Notes: generated by a model not told the origin, from the sequence alone. A DNA stretch of 64,000 bases from Azotimanducus sp963663145 (GCA_963663145.1 OY760134.1:2542001-2606000), one strand, 5' to 3'; shown: positions 7,562 to 17,549, numbered from the stretch's first letter. Program-made: numbers and translations.

Positions 7562-8464
7562 ATGCCGCAGCACTTCCTCACCCTGCTCGACCTTTCGTGC
7601 GAAGACTTGCGCCGCCTTGTGGCGCGCGGCGCCGAATTCCGCCGCTTGCATCGAGAAGGACAGATCCATCAACCCCTCAAAGGCAAGGTCCTCTTGATGG
7701 TGTTCGAGGCGGCATCGAGCCGTACCCGGGTCGCGTTTGAATCGGGCATGAGCTCGCTCGGCGGGCACGCGATCAACATGGCCCCGGGAGACTCGCAGCT
7801 TGGGCGCGGCGAGCCGATTGAAGATACCGCCAAGGCGCTTTCCGGCATGGTCGATGCGGTTGCGATTCGCACGCTTGATCATGAGCGCTTGGAAACCTTT
7901 GCCGCGGCGGCCTCGGTGCCGGTGATCAACGCCATGACGGCGCGCTCGCATCCCTGTCAGTTGCTGGCCGACATGCAGGCGTTCAATGAGTTTCGTGGCG
8001 ATATCGCCGGTCGGCGGGTGGCCTTTGTTGGCGACGGATACAACATGTGCAGCAGTTATATTGAAGCATCGGAGCAGTTCGAATTTGATTTGATCATCGC
8101 ATCACCTGAAGGCATGGCGCCGGAGATGCCTTCTTGGGCAACACGGGTGGAAGTGTGCCGATCGCCAGAACAAGCGGTCAGCAAGGCGGATCTGGTGGTG
8201 ACCGACGTGTGGTCCTCGATCGGTCAGGAAGATGAACGCGAGGCGCGCATCGCACGGTTCGCGGGATTTCAGGTCACCTCGGACTTGCTCGACCTCGCCA
8301 AGCAGGACGTCCTCTTCATGCATTGCTTACCCGCCCATCACGGAGAAGAAATCGCCCAAGGACTCTTCAACGACCCCCGCGCAGTCGTCTGGCACGAGGC
8401 GCACAACCGCAGGTATTCGCAACAGGCGCTTTTGGAGCGGTTGTTGGGTTGCGAAATCAACTAA
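7562..8464 (+). CDS. argF: Ornithine carbamoyltransferase
   Basis: Makes citrulline from ornithine and carbamoyl phosphate. The 300-residue protein has the carbamoyl-phosphate motif SSRTR at 52-56, HPCQLLADM at 130-138 and the C-terminal HCLPAHHGEE ornithine motif. I chose ATG 7562, because MPQHFLTLLDLS is the normal family start; the frame stays open back to 7526 inside argD, but that extension is not conserved. It is tightly coupled to argD. The 209-bp gap after it shows no gene or clear terminator. Confidence 0.94.
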   Translation: MPQHFLTLLDLSCEDLRRLVARGAEFRRLHREGQIHQPLKGKVLLMVFEAASSRTRVAFESGMSSLGGHAINMAPGDSQLGRGEPIEDTAKALSGMVDAVAIRTLDHERLETFAAAASVPVINAMTARSHPCQLLADMQAFNEFRGDIAGRRVAFVGDGYNMCSSYIEASEQFEFDLIIASPEGMAPEMPSWATRVEVCRSPEQAVSKADLVVTDVWSSIGQEDEREARIARFAGFQVTSDLLDLAKQDVLFMHCLPAHHGEEIAQGLFNDPRAVVWHEAHNRRYSQQALLERLLGCEIN

Positions 8465-8673
8465 GCGAAGCAGGGTTTGCGGGATGTTGTTCCAAGGCGG
8501 GTATGGTCTCCTTGCGCGCACCTTGGAAACCTTTCGGTCACGGAACACTAGGTTGGCGACTTGACGGAAGATCATTGGTCGTCGTAGCGGTCCACCAAGA
8601 GACGCGCCTTCTGGCGAAATGGCTCATCAAGCAAACCTAGGGTGTGGTGAAACACTTTGCCCGTCGGCCGACC

Positions 8674-9633
8674 TCAGAGTTTTTTCAGGAACTCCTCGCC
8701 GGTGCGGCAGTCTAGGATCAGATCCCCCAATTCCTCCATCCGACCGTTGCCGCCGAACCCGGAAAGCTGTTCCGCGCACCGCTCGGCAATCTCGTCCCCG
8801 AACTTCCCGACAATCAGGTGCCGCAGCAGGCTTCGCTGACCCTCGGCCAGACCCGACTGCCTCTTCTCCTCAAGTTCCCTCACCACGCCTTCATTGATCA
8901 TTTCAACACCCTCCCGCAGGGTTTGCAGTTTTCCGACATCCATTTCGGGAAATTCCAGCGGCGCCAGCACCTTTACCGCCAAGGTTAGGAAGTCGCCCCA
9001 CAGCCCGGGATCCTCCTCCCCAAGCCACTCCTCGTCCAGCCGCATCGCCGCCAACAGTTCACCGGAGTCCTCGGCACTTCCAATCCTGACCATCAGCGAC
9101 ACCAGGTTGCGCCCCGGCAGAGACTCAGGGGGCATCCTGCGCACGTCAATCAAAAGGTAGCACGAGGCGGCGAAATAGGTCAACAACCCGGCGCGCTCCG
9201 CGAACGACGGTTCGACCAGGGAACGCGCCGCAGACCAGGGGGCCCGGCCGGTGTAGTACACCAGCGGCAGCACCGCCGGAATCCGCCCGCTCCGCTTCGG
9301 GCGCAGATGGTTCTCGCAGTACATGCCGGTCTGTATGGTCATCCGCGCCGCCATGGCCCGGTCCACCGTCGACTGGGACTCGATGATCAGCACCACCCGC
9401 GCGCCGTCCGCCAGCCTGAGGGTCCAGGTGACATCCGACTGGTACAGGGCGAGTTTTTCGTCCACGCGGTCGTCCGGACCCCGGTGCAAGTCGTCGGGAT
9501 CGAACCCCTGAAGCGGACCTTCGGACACGAAGCCGCGCAACAGGTCGGCCACGACTTGCGGGTGGCCGAACAGCCGCTTCGCGGCGCGGTCGCGCCCTTG
9601 CGGTATTCGTGTTGTACCGGTCTCGCCTGACAT
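8674..9633 (-). CDS. Rpn-family (YhgA-like) recombination-promoting nuclease
   Basis: A member of the PD-(D/E)XK family formerly called YhgA-like transposases. The domain opens with RLFGHPQVVADLLRGF and the nuclease core includes YQSDVTWTLRL and IIESQSTVDRAMAARM, matching the usual D ... (E/H)QST layout. The C-terminal third, with ELEEKRQSGLAEGQR, is the typical helical tail. ATG 9633 has AGGA 7 nt upstream; ATG 9675 also has a fair site, and the frame continues to 9813, but the domain needs neither extension. Rpn proteins promote DNA recombination in Escherichia coli and some act in phage defence; the role here is unknown. The gene stands alone between argF and the glpK operon. Confidence 0.78.
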   Translation of the reverse strand: MSGETGTTRIPQGRDRAAKRLFGHPQVVADLLRGFVSEGPLQGFDPDDLHRGPDDRVDEKLALYQSDVTWTLRLADGARVVLIIESQSTVDRAMAARMTIQTGMYCENHLRPKRSGRIPAVLPLVYYTGRAPWSAARSLVEPSFAERAGLLTYFAASCYLLIDVRRMPPESLPGRNLVSLMVRIGSAEDSGELLAAMRLDEEWLGEEDPGLWGDFLTLAVKVLAPLEFPEMDVGKLQTLREGVEMINEGVVRELEEKRQSGLAEGQRSLLRHLIVGKFGDEIAERCAEQLSGFGGNGRMEELGDLILDCRTGEEFLKKL

Positions 9634-9888
9634 GCGCCCATCCTGCACCAAATGAAAACCGGTCGTTTGAGACATCGACCCGGCCTCTTGTGGGACATGT
9701 CGGTCTTTTCTTGTAAGAATTTCGCCATTCGGGCGGCCGCACCGTGCATGCCCGCTCCCGCAGACATGTCGCCATTCGGGCTGCCAGGCGAGGATCGGAC
9801 TCAAACTTTTCATGGTTCCACGACAAGGTGGCGGCCCTCAACATCGGAGGCGCGGGCGAGTAGTTACCGATATTTCATGCCTCGGAGC

Positions 9889-11373
9889 TTAATTCTCCGC
9901 GTCGCTGATGGTTGTCTGTATGGCGTGGTGCCAAGTGGTCATGAGATGGTCGAGGGGGGTGGGCTCGGGTTTGAAGGTCTGATCGAGTTTGCGCATTCGT
10001 TCGCATTCGTTCAGCGATGAGAATTCTCCGCCGCCGAGAAACGCGAGCATGGCGGCCCCCAAGGCCGTGGACTCGGAAAGCTTGGGTCGTTCGACCGGCA
10101 CTTGGCAGATGTTCGCGATCCACTGGCAGAGCCAAGTGTTCACCACCATGCCGCCATCGACGCGCAGTTGCGATGTCTTGGCGCCGTCGTTTGCCATGAC
10201 TTGCAAGAGTTCGGCCGTCGAATAGCCGACACTTGCCAGCACGGCAGTGGCCAACTGCGCACGTGTGGTGTCGAGGGAAAGCCCGCGAATCAGCCCGCGC
10301 GCTTGCGGTTGCCAATGCGGCGCGCCCAAGCCACTCAGCGCGGGCACGAACATCACGCCGCCCGAATCGCCGCCGGTTTCGCGCGCGAGCATTTCGGATT
10401 CTTCGGCGCTCTCAATGAGGCCAATTTGATCCCGCAACCATTTGATCGCCATCCCAGCCACGAACAGGCTCCCTTCCAAGGCGAAGGCTGGGGTGCCGCT
10501 CAATCGATAGGCAACAGTGGTCAAGAGCTTGTTTTGTGAGGCGATGCGTTCACTGCCGGTGTTGCTCATGACAAAACAGCCGGTGCCGTAGGTGGCCTTG
10601 GTCGCGCCCACCTCCGTGCAGCGCTGCCCGATGAGCGCGGCCTGTTGGTCACCGGCAACACCAAGCACCGGCAAGGACGCACCAAAGAGTTCCTTGCGGG
10701 TGGTGCCAAAGTCACCGACCGAGTCAAGCACACTCGGCAGGATGGAGGCTGGAATCCGGTGGTAATCCAGCAGCTCCTGATGCCAGCATTGTCGGCCTAT
10801 GTCAAAAAGCTGTGTGCGCGAAGCATTGCTGGCATCGGTGACGTGCCCGCCGGTCAAGCGTGCGATCAAGAAGGCGTCTACCGTGCCGCAGCAAAACTCG
10901 CCTGTGTCGGCGAGTTTGCGAAGTCCCTCGTCATGATTGAGCCGCCAAGCGATCTTGGTGGCCGAAAAATAAGGGTCAAGCACCAAGCCGGTCGCCTTGG
11001 CGACCGTCTCTTCAAGGCCATCTGTGCGCATTTGCTCGCAGATGTCCGCCGTGCGCCGATCTTGCCAGACAATGGCCGGGCCAATGGCCTCTCCCGTGCG
11101 ACGATGCCAGAAAAGAATCGTCTCGCGTTGATTGGTGATGCCCACGCCAAGTAACTGCGAAGCATCGATCTTTGCTTCGCCGATGGCCTGCCTCGCCGAC
11201 TTGAGGGTGCCCTGCCAAATCTCCTCGGGATCCTGTTCCACCCATCCAGGTTTGGGATAGGACGAAGCCAAGGGCTGTTGGCCCATGCCGAGAGCTTCTC
11301 CTCGCGAATCGAAAACAATCGCGCGCGAGCTTGAAGTGCCTTGGTCCAGAGTGAGCACAGATGGCTGCTTCAT
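9889..11373 (-). CDS. glpK: Glycerol kinase
   Basis: Phosphorylates glycerol to sn-glycerol 3-phosphate. The 494-residue FGGY-family kinase starts with the ATP/phosphate motif LTLDQGTSSSRAIVFDSRG and has TNQRET, YGTGCFVMSNTG and a C-terminal VDGGMVVN/GAAMLAF block, as in GlpK. It is the last gene of a minus-strand operon: its ATG is 2 bp after the patB stop. No glpF or glpD is next to it; an aquaporin gene lies 42 kb away at 53.4-54.1 kb. Grouping with putA and patB is unusual. The 255 bp downstream up to the Rpn gene show no other feature. Confidence 0.95.
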   Translation of the reverse strand: MKQPSVLTLDQGTSSSRAIVFDSRGEALGMGQQPLASSYPKPGWVEQDPEEIWQGTLKSARQAIGEAKIDASQLLGVGITNQRETILFWHRRTGEAIGPAIVWQDRRTADICEQMRTDGLEETVAKATGLVLDPYFSATKIAWRLNHDEGLRKLADTGEFCCGTVDAFLIARLTGGHVTDASNASRTQLFDIGRQCWHQELLDYHRIPASILPSVLDSVGDFGTTRKELFGASLPVLGVAGDQQAALIGQRCTEVGATKATYGTGCFVMSNTGSERIASQNKLLTTVAYRLSGTPAFALEGSLFVAGMAIKWLRDQIGLIESAEESEMLARETGGDSGGVMFVPALSGLGAPHWQPQARGLIRGLSLDTTRAQLATAVLASVGYSTAELLQVMANDGAKTSQLRVDGGMVVNTWLCQWIANICQVPVERPKLSESTALGAAMLAFLGGGEFSSLNECERMRKLDQTFKPEPTPLDHLMTTWHHAIQTTISDAEN

Positions 11374-11375
11374 TC

Positions 11376-12557
11376 TTACGCAAGCTCCTTGGTTCGATCA
11401 TCGAGGGCGGCGCGGATGCCCGCCTCGAATCGGACAATGCCCTCCTCAAGCATGGATCTGGGGCAGCCGAAATTCAGGCGCACATGGCCCGGTCCCTTGA
11501 ATTGTGCGCCCTCTGAAAGTGCGATGCCAAAGGAGCGAAACCACTTCGCGGGTGCCTTGAGTCCAAGTGCGGAAACATCGATCCAGGCGAGATAGGTCCC
11601 TTCGACCTTGCGCATTTCGATGCCCGGCCATTGGTTGACGCGAGCGTAGAGCAGTTCATGGTTGCCGCGCAAATACTCGATCAACGCCTGCCGCCAAGGC
11701 TCGCCGTCTCGATAGGCCGCCTCGGCGGCGGTCATGGACAGCGGGTTCATCATGGGCACCAGCCCATTGTGGGCGGCGATGTACCTCGCCCTTAAGTCTT
11801 TGTCGGGTATCACCGCGACCCCACACCCGAGCCCCGGAAAATTCCACGCCTTTGAAGGAGCGAACAGGGCGATGAGCTTCGATTCGATTTCGGGTGCCAC
11901 TTCCCCGATCGTGAAGTGACGAAGTTCAGTATCGAGTACGAGCGGAGAATGGATCTCGTCCGAACAGATGAGCAGATCCTCTTGCAAGCAAAAGTCCGCG
12001 AGCGCCGCAAGTTCTTCGCGCGTATAGACGCGCCCGGTTGGGTTCTGTGGATTGCAGGCGAGAAACAGGCGCGTATCCGGCGCAAGGCTTGCGCGCATGC
12101 GATCAAAATCAATCGCCGCTGCTTCGCTCCCTTGACGCAAGGGCACGTAGATTGGGCGGTGTCCCATGTTTTCCGGGGTGCCCAGAAAGGGGTAGTAGAG
12201 CGGCGTGTGCATCATGATGGATTGATTGCGCGCTTCGATCATGGCGCAGGCAAGGTTAAATCCCGGCACCACACCCGGCAGCCACACCAGCCATTCGGGC
12301 CGCACGCGCCATGAATATTGCGCTAGAAGCCACTCCATGAAGGCTTCGTCGAGGCTGGCGCATGGCTCCGAGTAGCCGAAGAACCCATGCGACAGGCGTT
12401 CGCGGAGCGCCTCTTCAATGGCGGGTGCCAGCTTGAAATCCATGTCCGCCACCCAGAAGGGCAGCATATCGTCGCCGTCGTCGGGACCGTAGCGCGTCCA
12501 CTTGATCGCGCCGGTGCCCGCACGACTCAGACGGGTATCGAAATCGAATGCCGTCAC
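11376..12557 (-). CDS. patB: PatB/MalY-type C-S lyase (cystathionine beta-lyase family)
   Basis: A 393-residue fold-type I PLP enzyme. MLPFWVADMDFKLAPAIEEA near the start, the FGYSEPCASLDEAF segment and the PLP lysine in APSKAWNFPG identify the PatB/MalY branch. Family members cleave cystathionine, cysteine or related thioethers to a thiol, pyruvate and ammonia. The PLP motif reads SKAWNFPG where SKTFNLAG is common, a mild difference. The stop of putA overlaps its start by 4 nt (ATGA), and glpK follows after 2 bp, so all three are translationally coupled. Confidence 0.85.
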   Translation of the reverse strand: MTAFDFDTRLSRAGTGAIKWTRYGPDDGDDMLPFWVADMDFKLAPAIEEALRERLSHGFFGYSEPCASLDEAFMEWLLAQYSWRVRPEWLVWLPGVVPGFNLACAMIEARNQSIMMHTPLYYPFLGTPENMGHRPIYVPLRQGSEAAAIDFDRMRASLAPDTRLFLACNPQNPTGRVYTREELAALADFCLQEDLLICSDEIHSPLVLDTELRHFTIGEVAPEIESKLIALFAPSKAWNFPGLGCGVAVIPDKDLRARYIAAHNGLVPMMNPLSMTAAEAAYRDGEPWRQALIEYLRGNHELLYARVNQWPGIEMRKVEGTYLAWIDVSALGLKAPAKWFRSFGIALSEGAQFKGPGHVRLNFGCPRSMLEEGIVRFEAGIRAALDDRTKELA

Positions 12558-15500
12558 GCGAGATTCGCCGCCGCGTCGGTCTTCTCCTGCACGCCTCGCA
12601 AGAGTTCAACATTGCCGCCCTTGGCGGTGGTGTTGATGGTGAGCGTTTTTTCGACGCCAAATCGCTGCAGGTAGCGCGGACCGCCCGCCTTCGGGCCGGT
12701 GCCCGAGAGGCCCATGCCGCCGAAGGGTTGGACCCCGACAACCGCACCCACCATGTCTCGATTGACATAGATGTTGCCGACCCTGGCGAGCGCCGCGATT
12801 TCTTCAATGCGCGCATCGACGCGGCTCTGGATGCCAAGGGTGAGTCCAAATCCGAGGGCATTGATGCCTTCCATGAGTTCAGCGATATGCGCGGGCTTGA
12901 ACGTCAAGACATGAAGCACGGGTCCGAAACACTCGCGTTCGAGCTGATCAAGCCCTTTGATCTCAATGATATGAGGACTGAGGTAGTTGCCCGACGTCGA
13001 GGCATTGAGACCGCCCCCGGACCATATCCCGCAGCCGAGATTCCGCATCCGCTCGATGTGGGCAAGAATGCGTTTCTTGGCCGCTTCGTCGATGATCGGC
13101 CCTACGTCAGTGCCCGGATCGCGCGGGTCTCCTATGCTGAGCACCTCCGCTGCGCCACGAATCGATTCGAGCAGTTTGTCGGCGATCTCCTCCTGCACGC
13201 AAAGTACGCGAAGCGCCGAACAGCGCTGGCCGGCGCTCAGGAATGCCGAGCGAATCACGTCGTCCGTCGTCTGTTCAATGAGGGCGGAAGAATCCACAAT
13301 CATCACGTTCTGACCGCCGGTTTCCGCGATAAAGGGCACTATGGGTCGATTGGGCTTGTTGGCGAGCGCTATGCGAATCTTGCCAGCAGTGTCCGTGCCT
13401 CCGGTGAAGGCCACGCCGTCGATCAAAGGATGATCGACAAGCAAGGCGCCGGTCTCGGGGCCACCCGTCACCAATTGCAGCACGTCCTCTGGAACCCCTG
13501 CCTCCTGCAAGAGACCAAGCGCGAGCGCCGCCACGCGCGGGGTCTGCTCGGCGGGCTTGGCAATCACAGCGTTGCCGGCGAGCAATGCCGCGGCGATTTG
13601 ACCGACAAATATGGCCAATGGAAAATTCCACGGGCTGATGCACAAGAACACGCCTCGGCCATGCAAGCTCAACTCGTTGGACTCGCCGGTTGGCCCGTCG
13701 GGCAGGAGCTGGGGAAGCGTGAAGTCACTGGATGCTTGCAGTGAATAGTAGCGGGCGAAGTCCACGGCCTCGCGCACTTCCGCGACCGCATCGTCTACGC
13801 TCTTGCCGGCCTCGTCGGCAAGTACGCGATAGTAGTCGCCAGCGCGCGACTCAAGTATGTCGGCAGCGCGACGCAGGATTTCAGCCCGCGCATGTCCGCC
13901 GATCACGTCCCAAGCGGGCTGCGCCCTGCGGGCCTTTTCAAGCATGTCCTGTAGCTGCTCGGCGTCAATAGGTTCGGGCCTTGTCTTGCTCACTTCCGCC
14001 TTATGCGACTCGCTGATCTGCTCAAGCACTTCCGCCGAAGCAAGGTCAACACCCACCGAATTTGGACGCTCCGGACCATAGAGTTCGCGCGGGCTTGGCA
14101 AGGGCAAGGCGGACAGACTGCGCGTGATCTCAATCGGATCGGAGACGATGAATTCCGGTTTCAGCGCTTCGTCGTAAAGGCGATTGACAAAACTGGAGTT
14201 GGCGCCGTTTTCCAATAGGCGGCGAACCAAGTAGGCGAGCAGGTCCTCGTGCTCGCCAACCGGCGCGTAGACCCGCACGGGCGGAAACTCATTCCACATC
14301 GCCTTGGCCGACTCGTGTAGCCGCTCGCCCATGCCGTGAATGCGTTGCAGCTCCATGTGCGATTGATCCTCCGCCATGTGCAGAATGGCGGTGAGTGTAT
14401 GAGCGTTGTGCGTTGCGAAAGCGCAGAAGAGATTCGGACGCGCGGCAAGCATGGCTTGCGCACAGGAGAGATAGGAGACATCCGTGTGCGCCTTGCAGGT
14501 GAACACCGGATAGTCCTCCATGCCCTCGACTTGGGCGTGCTTTATTTCGGCATCCCAATAGGCGCCCTTGACGAGTCGTACCGGGATTTGCCGCTGTGTG
14601 CGTTGAGCGAGTTCGGTCAACCAGTGAATCACCGGCTTGGCGCGACGACCGTAGGCTTGCACGGCGAGCGCGACCCCGTTCCACCCTCGAAGCGCGTCTT
14701 CGCGGCAGAGTCGTTCGATGAGTTCGAGCGAGAGCACGAGTCGATCCGCCTCTTCCGCGTCGATACACAGGGAAATGTCGTGTGCGCGCGCAAGTTCAAA
14801 GAGTTCGCGCAAGCGGGGATACATCTCATCATGTACCCGTCGGGCTTGGCGCGCCTCGTAGCGTGGATGCAGCGCGGTGAGCTTGATCGACATGCCAGAG
14901 CGCCTCGGCCCCTGGGTCGGCTGATGCTTGGCCACCAAGGGAATGGATCGCTTGTAGGCCTCGAAGTACTCATCGGCCACCTGCATGGTGCGTGCGCCCT
15001 CGCCAAGAATGTCGAAGGAGTATTGAACGTCGGGATTCACCTTGTAGGCGCGTTTCATCGCCTCTTCGAGCGTCCTGCCCATGACGAACTCTTGTCCGAG
15101 AATCGACATGGCCTGACGCACCGAGCTCCGAATCACCGGTTCTCCGAGCCGACCGCCCAGGGTGCGCAACACGCCGAGCGGCGACTTGCCTTCAAAGCGG
15201 CGCATGGACACCATTCTTCCGGTAAGCATCAGCGCCCAGGTGGAGGCGTTGACAAGGGTTGAGTCCGATTGCCCGAGGTGCTTTTCCCAAGCGCCCGGGC
15301 CCAGTTTGTCAGCGATCAGATCGTCAAGGGTCTTGGCATCGGGGACGCGCAGCAGTGACTCAGCCAGACACATGAGCGCGACCCCCTCGTCGGTCTTGAG
15401 TCCGAATTCGTTCAGAAAGGCATCGAGCATGGTCGGGCCGCGCGGCGAGGTGCGCACGCGGCGAACAAGCTCCGCAGCCTGTTCCGAAATCGCACCTCGG

Positions 15501-15598
15501 GCTGATTCCGACAGACTGATTTCACGCGCGAGCCGTTGCACCAAGGGTGCTTCCCGTGAGAACTTGTGCGCATCCAGAGAGTGGGGTGCAAAGGTCAT
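12554..15598 (-). CDS. putA: Bifunctional proline dehydrogenase / glutamate-semialdehyde dehydrogenase
   Basis: Oxidises proline to P5C with FAD and then to glutamate with NAD+. About 1014 residues. The N-terminal half is a proline dehydrogenase barrel (GMSIKLTALHPRYE, VRLVKGAYWDAEIK), and the C-terminal half an aldehyde dehydrogenase with the general-base region PFIAETGGQNVMIVDSSAL and the catalytic cysteine in FLSAGQRCSALRVL. I chose ATG 15598, which has GAGGAAG 5 nt upstream; the open frame to 15691 would invade the divergent gene. No ribbon-helix-helix DNA-binding domain is present at the N-terminus, so this PutA should be an enzyme only and not an autoregulator. First gene of putA-patB-glpK. 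Confidence 0.95.
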   Translation of the reverse strand: MTFAPHSLDAHKFSREAPLVQRLAREISLSESARGAISEQAAELVRRVRTSPRGPTMLDAFLNEFGLKTDEGVALMCLAESLLRVPDAKTLDDLIADKLGPGAWEKHLGQSDSTLVNASTWALMLTGRMVSMRRFEGKSPLGVLRTLGGRLGEPVIRSSVRQAMSILGQEFVMGRTLEEAMKRAYKVNPDVQYSFDILGEGARTMQVADEYFEAYKRSIPLVAKHQPTQGPRRSGMSIKLTALHPRYEARQARRVHDEMYPRLRELFELARAHDISLCIDAEEADRLVLSLELIERLCREDALRGWNGVALAVQAYGRRAKPVIHWLTELAQRTQRQIPVRLVKGAYWDAEIKHAQVEGMEDYPVFTCKAHTDVSYLSCAQAMLAARPNLFCAFATHNAHTLTAILHMAEDQSHMELQRIHGMGERLHESAKAMWNEFPPVRVYAPVGEHEDLLAYLVRRLLENGANSSFVNRLYDEALKPEFIVSDPIEITRSLSALPLPSPRELYGPERPNSVGVDLASAEVLEQISESHKAEVSKTRPEPIDAEQLQDMLEKARRAQPAWDVIGGHARAEILRRAADILESRAGDYYRVLADEAGKSVDDAVAEVREAVDFARYYSLQASSDFTLPQLLPDGPTGESNELSLHGRGVFLCISPWNFPLAIFVGQIAAALLAGNAVIAKPAEQTPRVAALALGLLQEAGVPEDVLQLVTGGPETGALLVDHPLIDGVAFTGGTDTAGKIRIALANKPNRPIVPFIAETGGQNVMIVDSSALIEQTTDDVIRSAFLSAGQRCSALRVLCVQEEIADKLLESIRGAAEVLSIGDPRDPGTDVGPIIDEAAKKRILAHIERMRNLGCGIWSGGGLNASTSGNYLSPHIIEIKGLDQLERECFGPVLHVLTFKPAHIAELMEGINALGFGLTLGIQSRVDARIEEIAALARVGNIYVNRDMVGAVVGVQPFGGMGLSGTGPKAGGPRYLQRFGVEKTLTINTTAKGGNVELLRGVQEKTDAAANLA

Positions 15599-15656
15599 TT
15601 CAACTTCCTCGCCTGCCTCGCAAATAAAAGAGGCATATTGTACGGATTCGCCGCAT

Positions 15657-16604
15657 GTGAAGCGCATCGTCTTTCTTGATCGAGGCACCATCAGTGCCGA
15701 GGTTGATCTGCCGCGGCCCGCCTTCGCGCACGACTGGCGGGCCTATGATCGAAGTGCGGTCGGCGAAGTGGTGGAGCGGCTGCGCGGTGCGCAATTCGCG
15801 ATCACCAACAAGGTGCCGATTCAGGCGATGCACATGCGGGAACTGCCGGAACTCGAATTGATTGCGGTGATCGCCACCGGCACCAATATTGTTGATCTCG
15901 AAGCTGCCGCGAGGCACGAGATTGCCGTATGCAACGTGCCGGGTTACGCCGAAGCATCTGTCGCCGAACACGCGCTCGCGCTCATCCTAAGCTTGCGCCG
16001 CAACCTGATTGAATACCGTGAGCAAGTGATTGCCGGCGTCTGGCAGGCAACAGGCCAATTCTGTTTCCATAACCGGCCCATCTTTGAACTTGAGGGTTCG
16101 GTGCTTGGCCTCATAGGCACGGGCGCAATCGCACAGAGTGTGGCGAAGCGGGCGCAGGCGTTTGGCATGAAGGTCATATTCCACAGCCCCAGCGGACGCG
16201 AAGACTGCGATTCGGTAGCCCTTGAGACCCTGTTGCGAGAAGCCGACGTGGTGTCCTGTCATACCCCGCTCACTGCGCACACCAATGAACTCATAGGGAA
16301 AGACGAACTCGAATTGATGAAGCCGAGCGCAATCCTCATCAACACGGCGCGCGGCGAGATGATCGATGTGGACGCGCTCGCGGAGGCGGTCGAAGAAGGC
16401 CGGATTGCCGGCGCGGGCATTGACGTCGCCCCCATCGAACCTCCACCCTCGGGCTCCCCCTTAATGCGCATCAGCACACTGCCCAACGTCATAGTCACCC
16501 CGCACGTCGGCTTCGCGGGCATGGAAACCCAGCGAAGACTGTGTCGGATGACCAGTGAGAACATTGAGGCGTTTGTCCGCGGGCAGCCCCTCAATCTGGT
16601 GTGA
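15657..16604 (+). CDS. D-2-hydroxyacid dehydrogenase (glycerate dehydrogenase-like)
   Basis: An NAD(P)-dependent D-isomer-specific dehydrogenase of 315 residues. It shows VIATGTNIVDLEAAARH, the Rossmann motif VLGLIGTGAIAQSVAKRAQAFG, LINTARGEMIDVDAL with the catalytic arginine, and the NVIVTPHVGF histidine motif. Similarity in length and motifs is closest to HprA-type hydroxypyruvate/glycerate dehydrogenases, but the exact substrate is not fixed by these motifs. I chose GTG 15657; the same frame stays open upstream to 15162 only because it runs antisense to putA. It shares a 58-bp divergent promoter region with putA. Confidence 0.88.
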   Translation: MKRIVFLDRGTISAEVDLPRPAFAHDWRAYDRSAVGEVVERLRGAQFAITNKVPIQAMHMRELPELELIAVIATGTNIVDLEAAARHEIAVCNVPGYAEASVAEHALALILSLRRNLIEYREQVIAGVWQATGQFCFHNRPIFELEGSVLGLIGTGAIAQSVAKRAQAFGMKVIFHSPSGREDCDSVALETLLREADVVSCHTPLTAHTNELIGKDELELMKPSAILINTARGEMIDVDALAEAVEEGRIAGAGIDVAPIEPPPSGSPLMRISTLPNVIVTPHVGFAGMETQRRLCRMTSENIEAFVRGQPLNLV

Positions 16605-16652
16605 TGGCGCGGGACCGAGGATTCGGCTTGAATGAGCATTGCTGCTGAACAA

Positions 16653-17416
16653 TCAGGCGCTCAGCAAAGTACCGTCCCAGAGCTGCTCGCAAAAGACCCG
16701 CAACGGAAGGATATGGATGCCATCCTCGACCTCCCGTGCGTAGGGTTCGCGACTCACGAGTACGCGCTTCTTTAGCCGGAGCTCTTCGCCGATTGCATGC
16801 AGTGTTTTGAGATCGGAAGGGGAAACATGCTGTGTCGCCTTATCTTCAATGGCAATCGCATCACCGAAAACAAAGTCCACCTCCAGCCCCGCTTGCGTGC
16901 GCCAATAGGTGAGCTGCGCATCCAGGCGCTGGTAATCAATCGCGGCGCGAAGCTCCAAGACTATGAATTGCTCAAGCGCGGTGCCGAACTCGGGGGACTC
17001 GGTGGGCAGTGTGCGGCGCCCGCAAAGTGCGTTCGCGACGCCGATGTCGAAAAAATAGACCTTCTCGGTTGCCCCCAGCTTTCTCTTGTTCCGCTGCCTG
17101 AATGGTGGAAGTCAGTCCAGGATGAGCGCGTCAGTGCTTCCGCTTGGATTTCCTCTCGAAGGTAGGCACCGGCGTAGGCTCTCAAAGCTTCCCAATGAAT
17201 GGGCGAGTCGACAATCTTATGCTCACCCACCGCGTGCCGAAGGATTTCTGGTGCGGACGAGAACTGTCTGAATACTTCGTCGGCCAGCAGGTCGATGTAG
17301 AGCGCCTGCGGAAATGTCGTCTTGAGCAAGGTGGACTTTCCCGTTTGCCTTGGACCGAGCATAAATGTGAATTTGTGCTCCGCAAACAGCGCGAGATCGA
17401 GATGTCTGGAGTACAT
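16653..17416 (-). pseudogene. Decayed AAA+ ATPase with DUF4143 domain
   Basis: The beginning (from ATG 17416) reads as the AAA_14 ATPase type, with Walker A GPRQTGKST and IDLLADEVFRQF, and then jumps from EHKIVDSPIHWEAL directly to AYAGAYLREEIQAEAL. The Walker B, sensor and intervening region normally found there are missing, a loss of about 150 residues. Soon after, the frame shifts near 17095: the expected continuation (EKVYFFDIGVANALCGRRT) is read in another frame, which then leads into the C-terminal part, TYWRTQAGLEVDFVFGD, ending at 16653. A nonfunctional remnant of a usually 380-400 residue protein, sometimes found with mobile elements. Confidence 0.85.
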
Positions 17417-17549
17417 GTCTGGACTCCTCCACAGATTTCTATTGAAATTCTGTGACAGAGTCCATGATAGGTGAAAACCACCTCGTTTCATGCGCTGCGA
17501 GCAAGGAGTACAATGCGTGTCCGCTTGAAAAAACTTGGAAAACCTGCGC

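Noticed and set aside
12548..13744. A 398-codon plus-strand frame over putA
   Set aside because: Antisense shadow of a clearly conserved aldehyde dehydrogenase domain; no domain of its own.
15162..15656. Upstream extension of the hydroxyacid dehydrogenase frame by 165 codons
   Set aside because: It lies antisense inside putA, has no family similarity, and GTG 15657 gives the normal dehydrogenase length.
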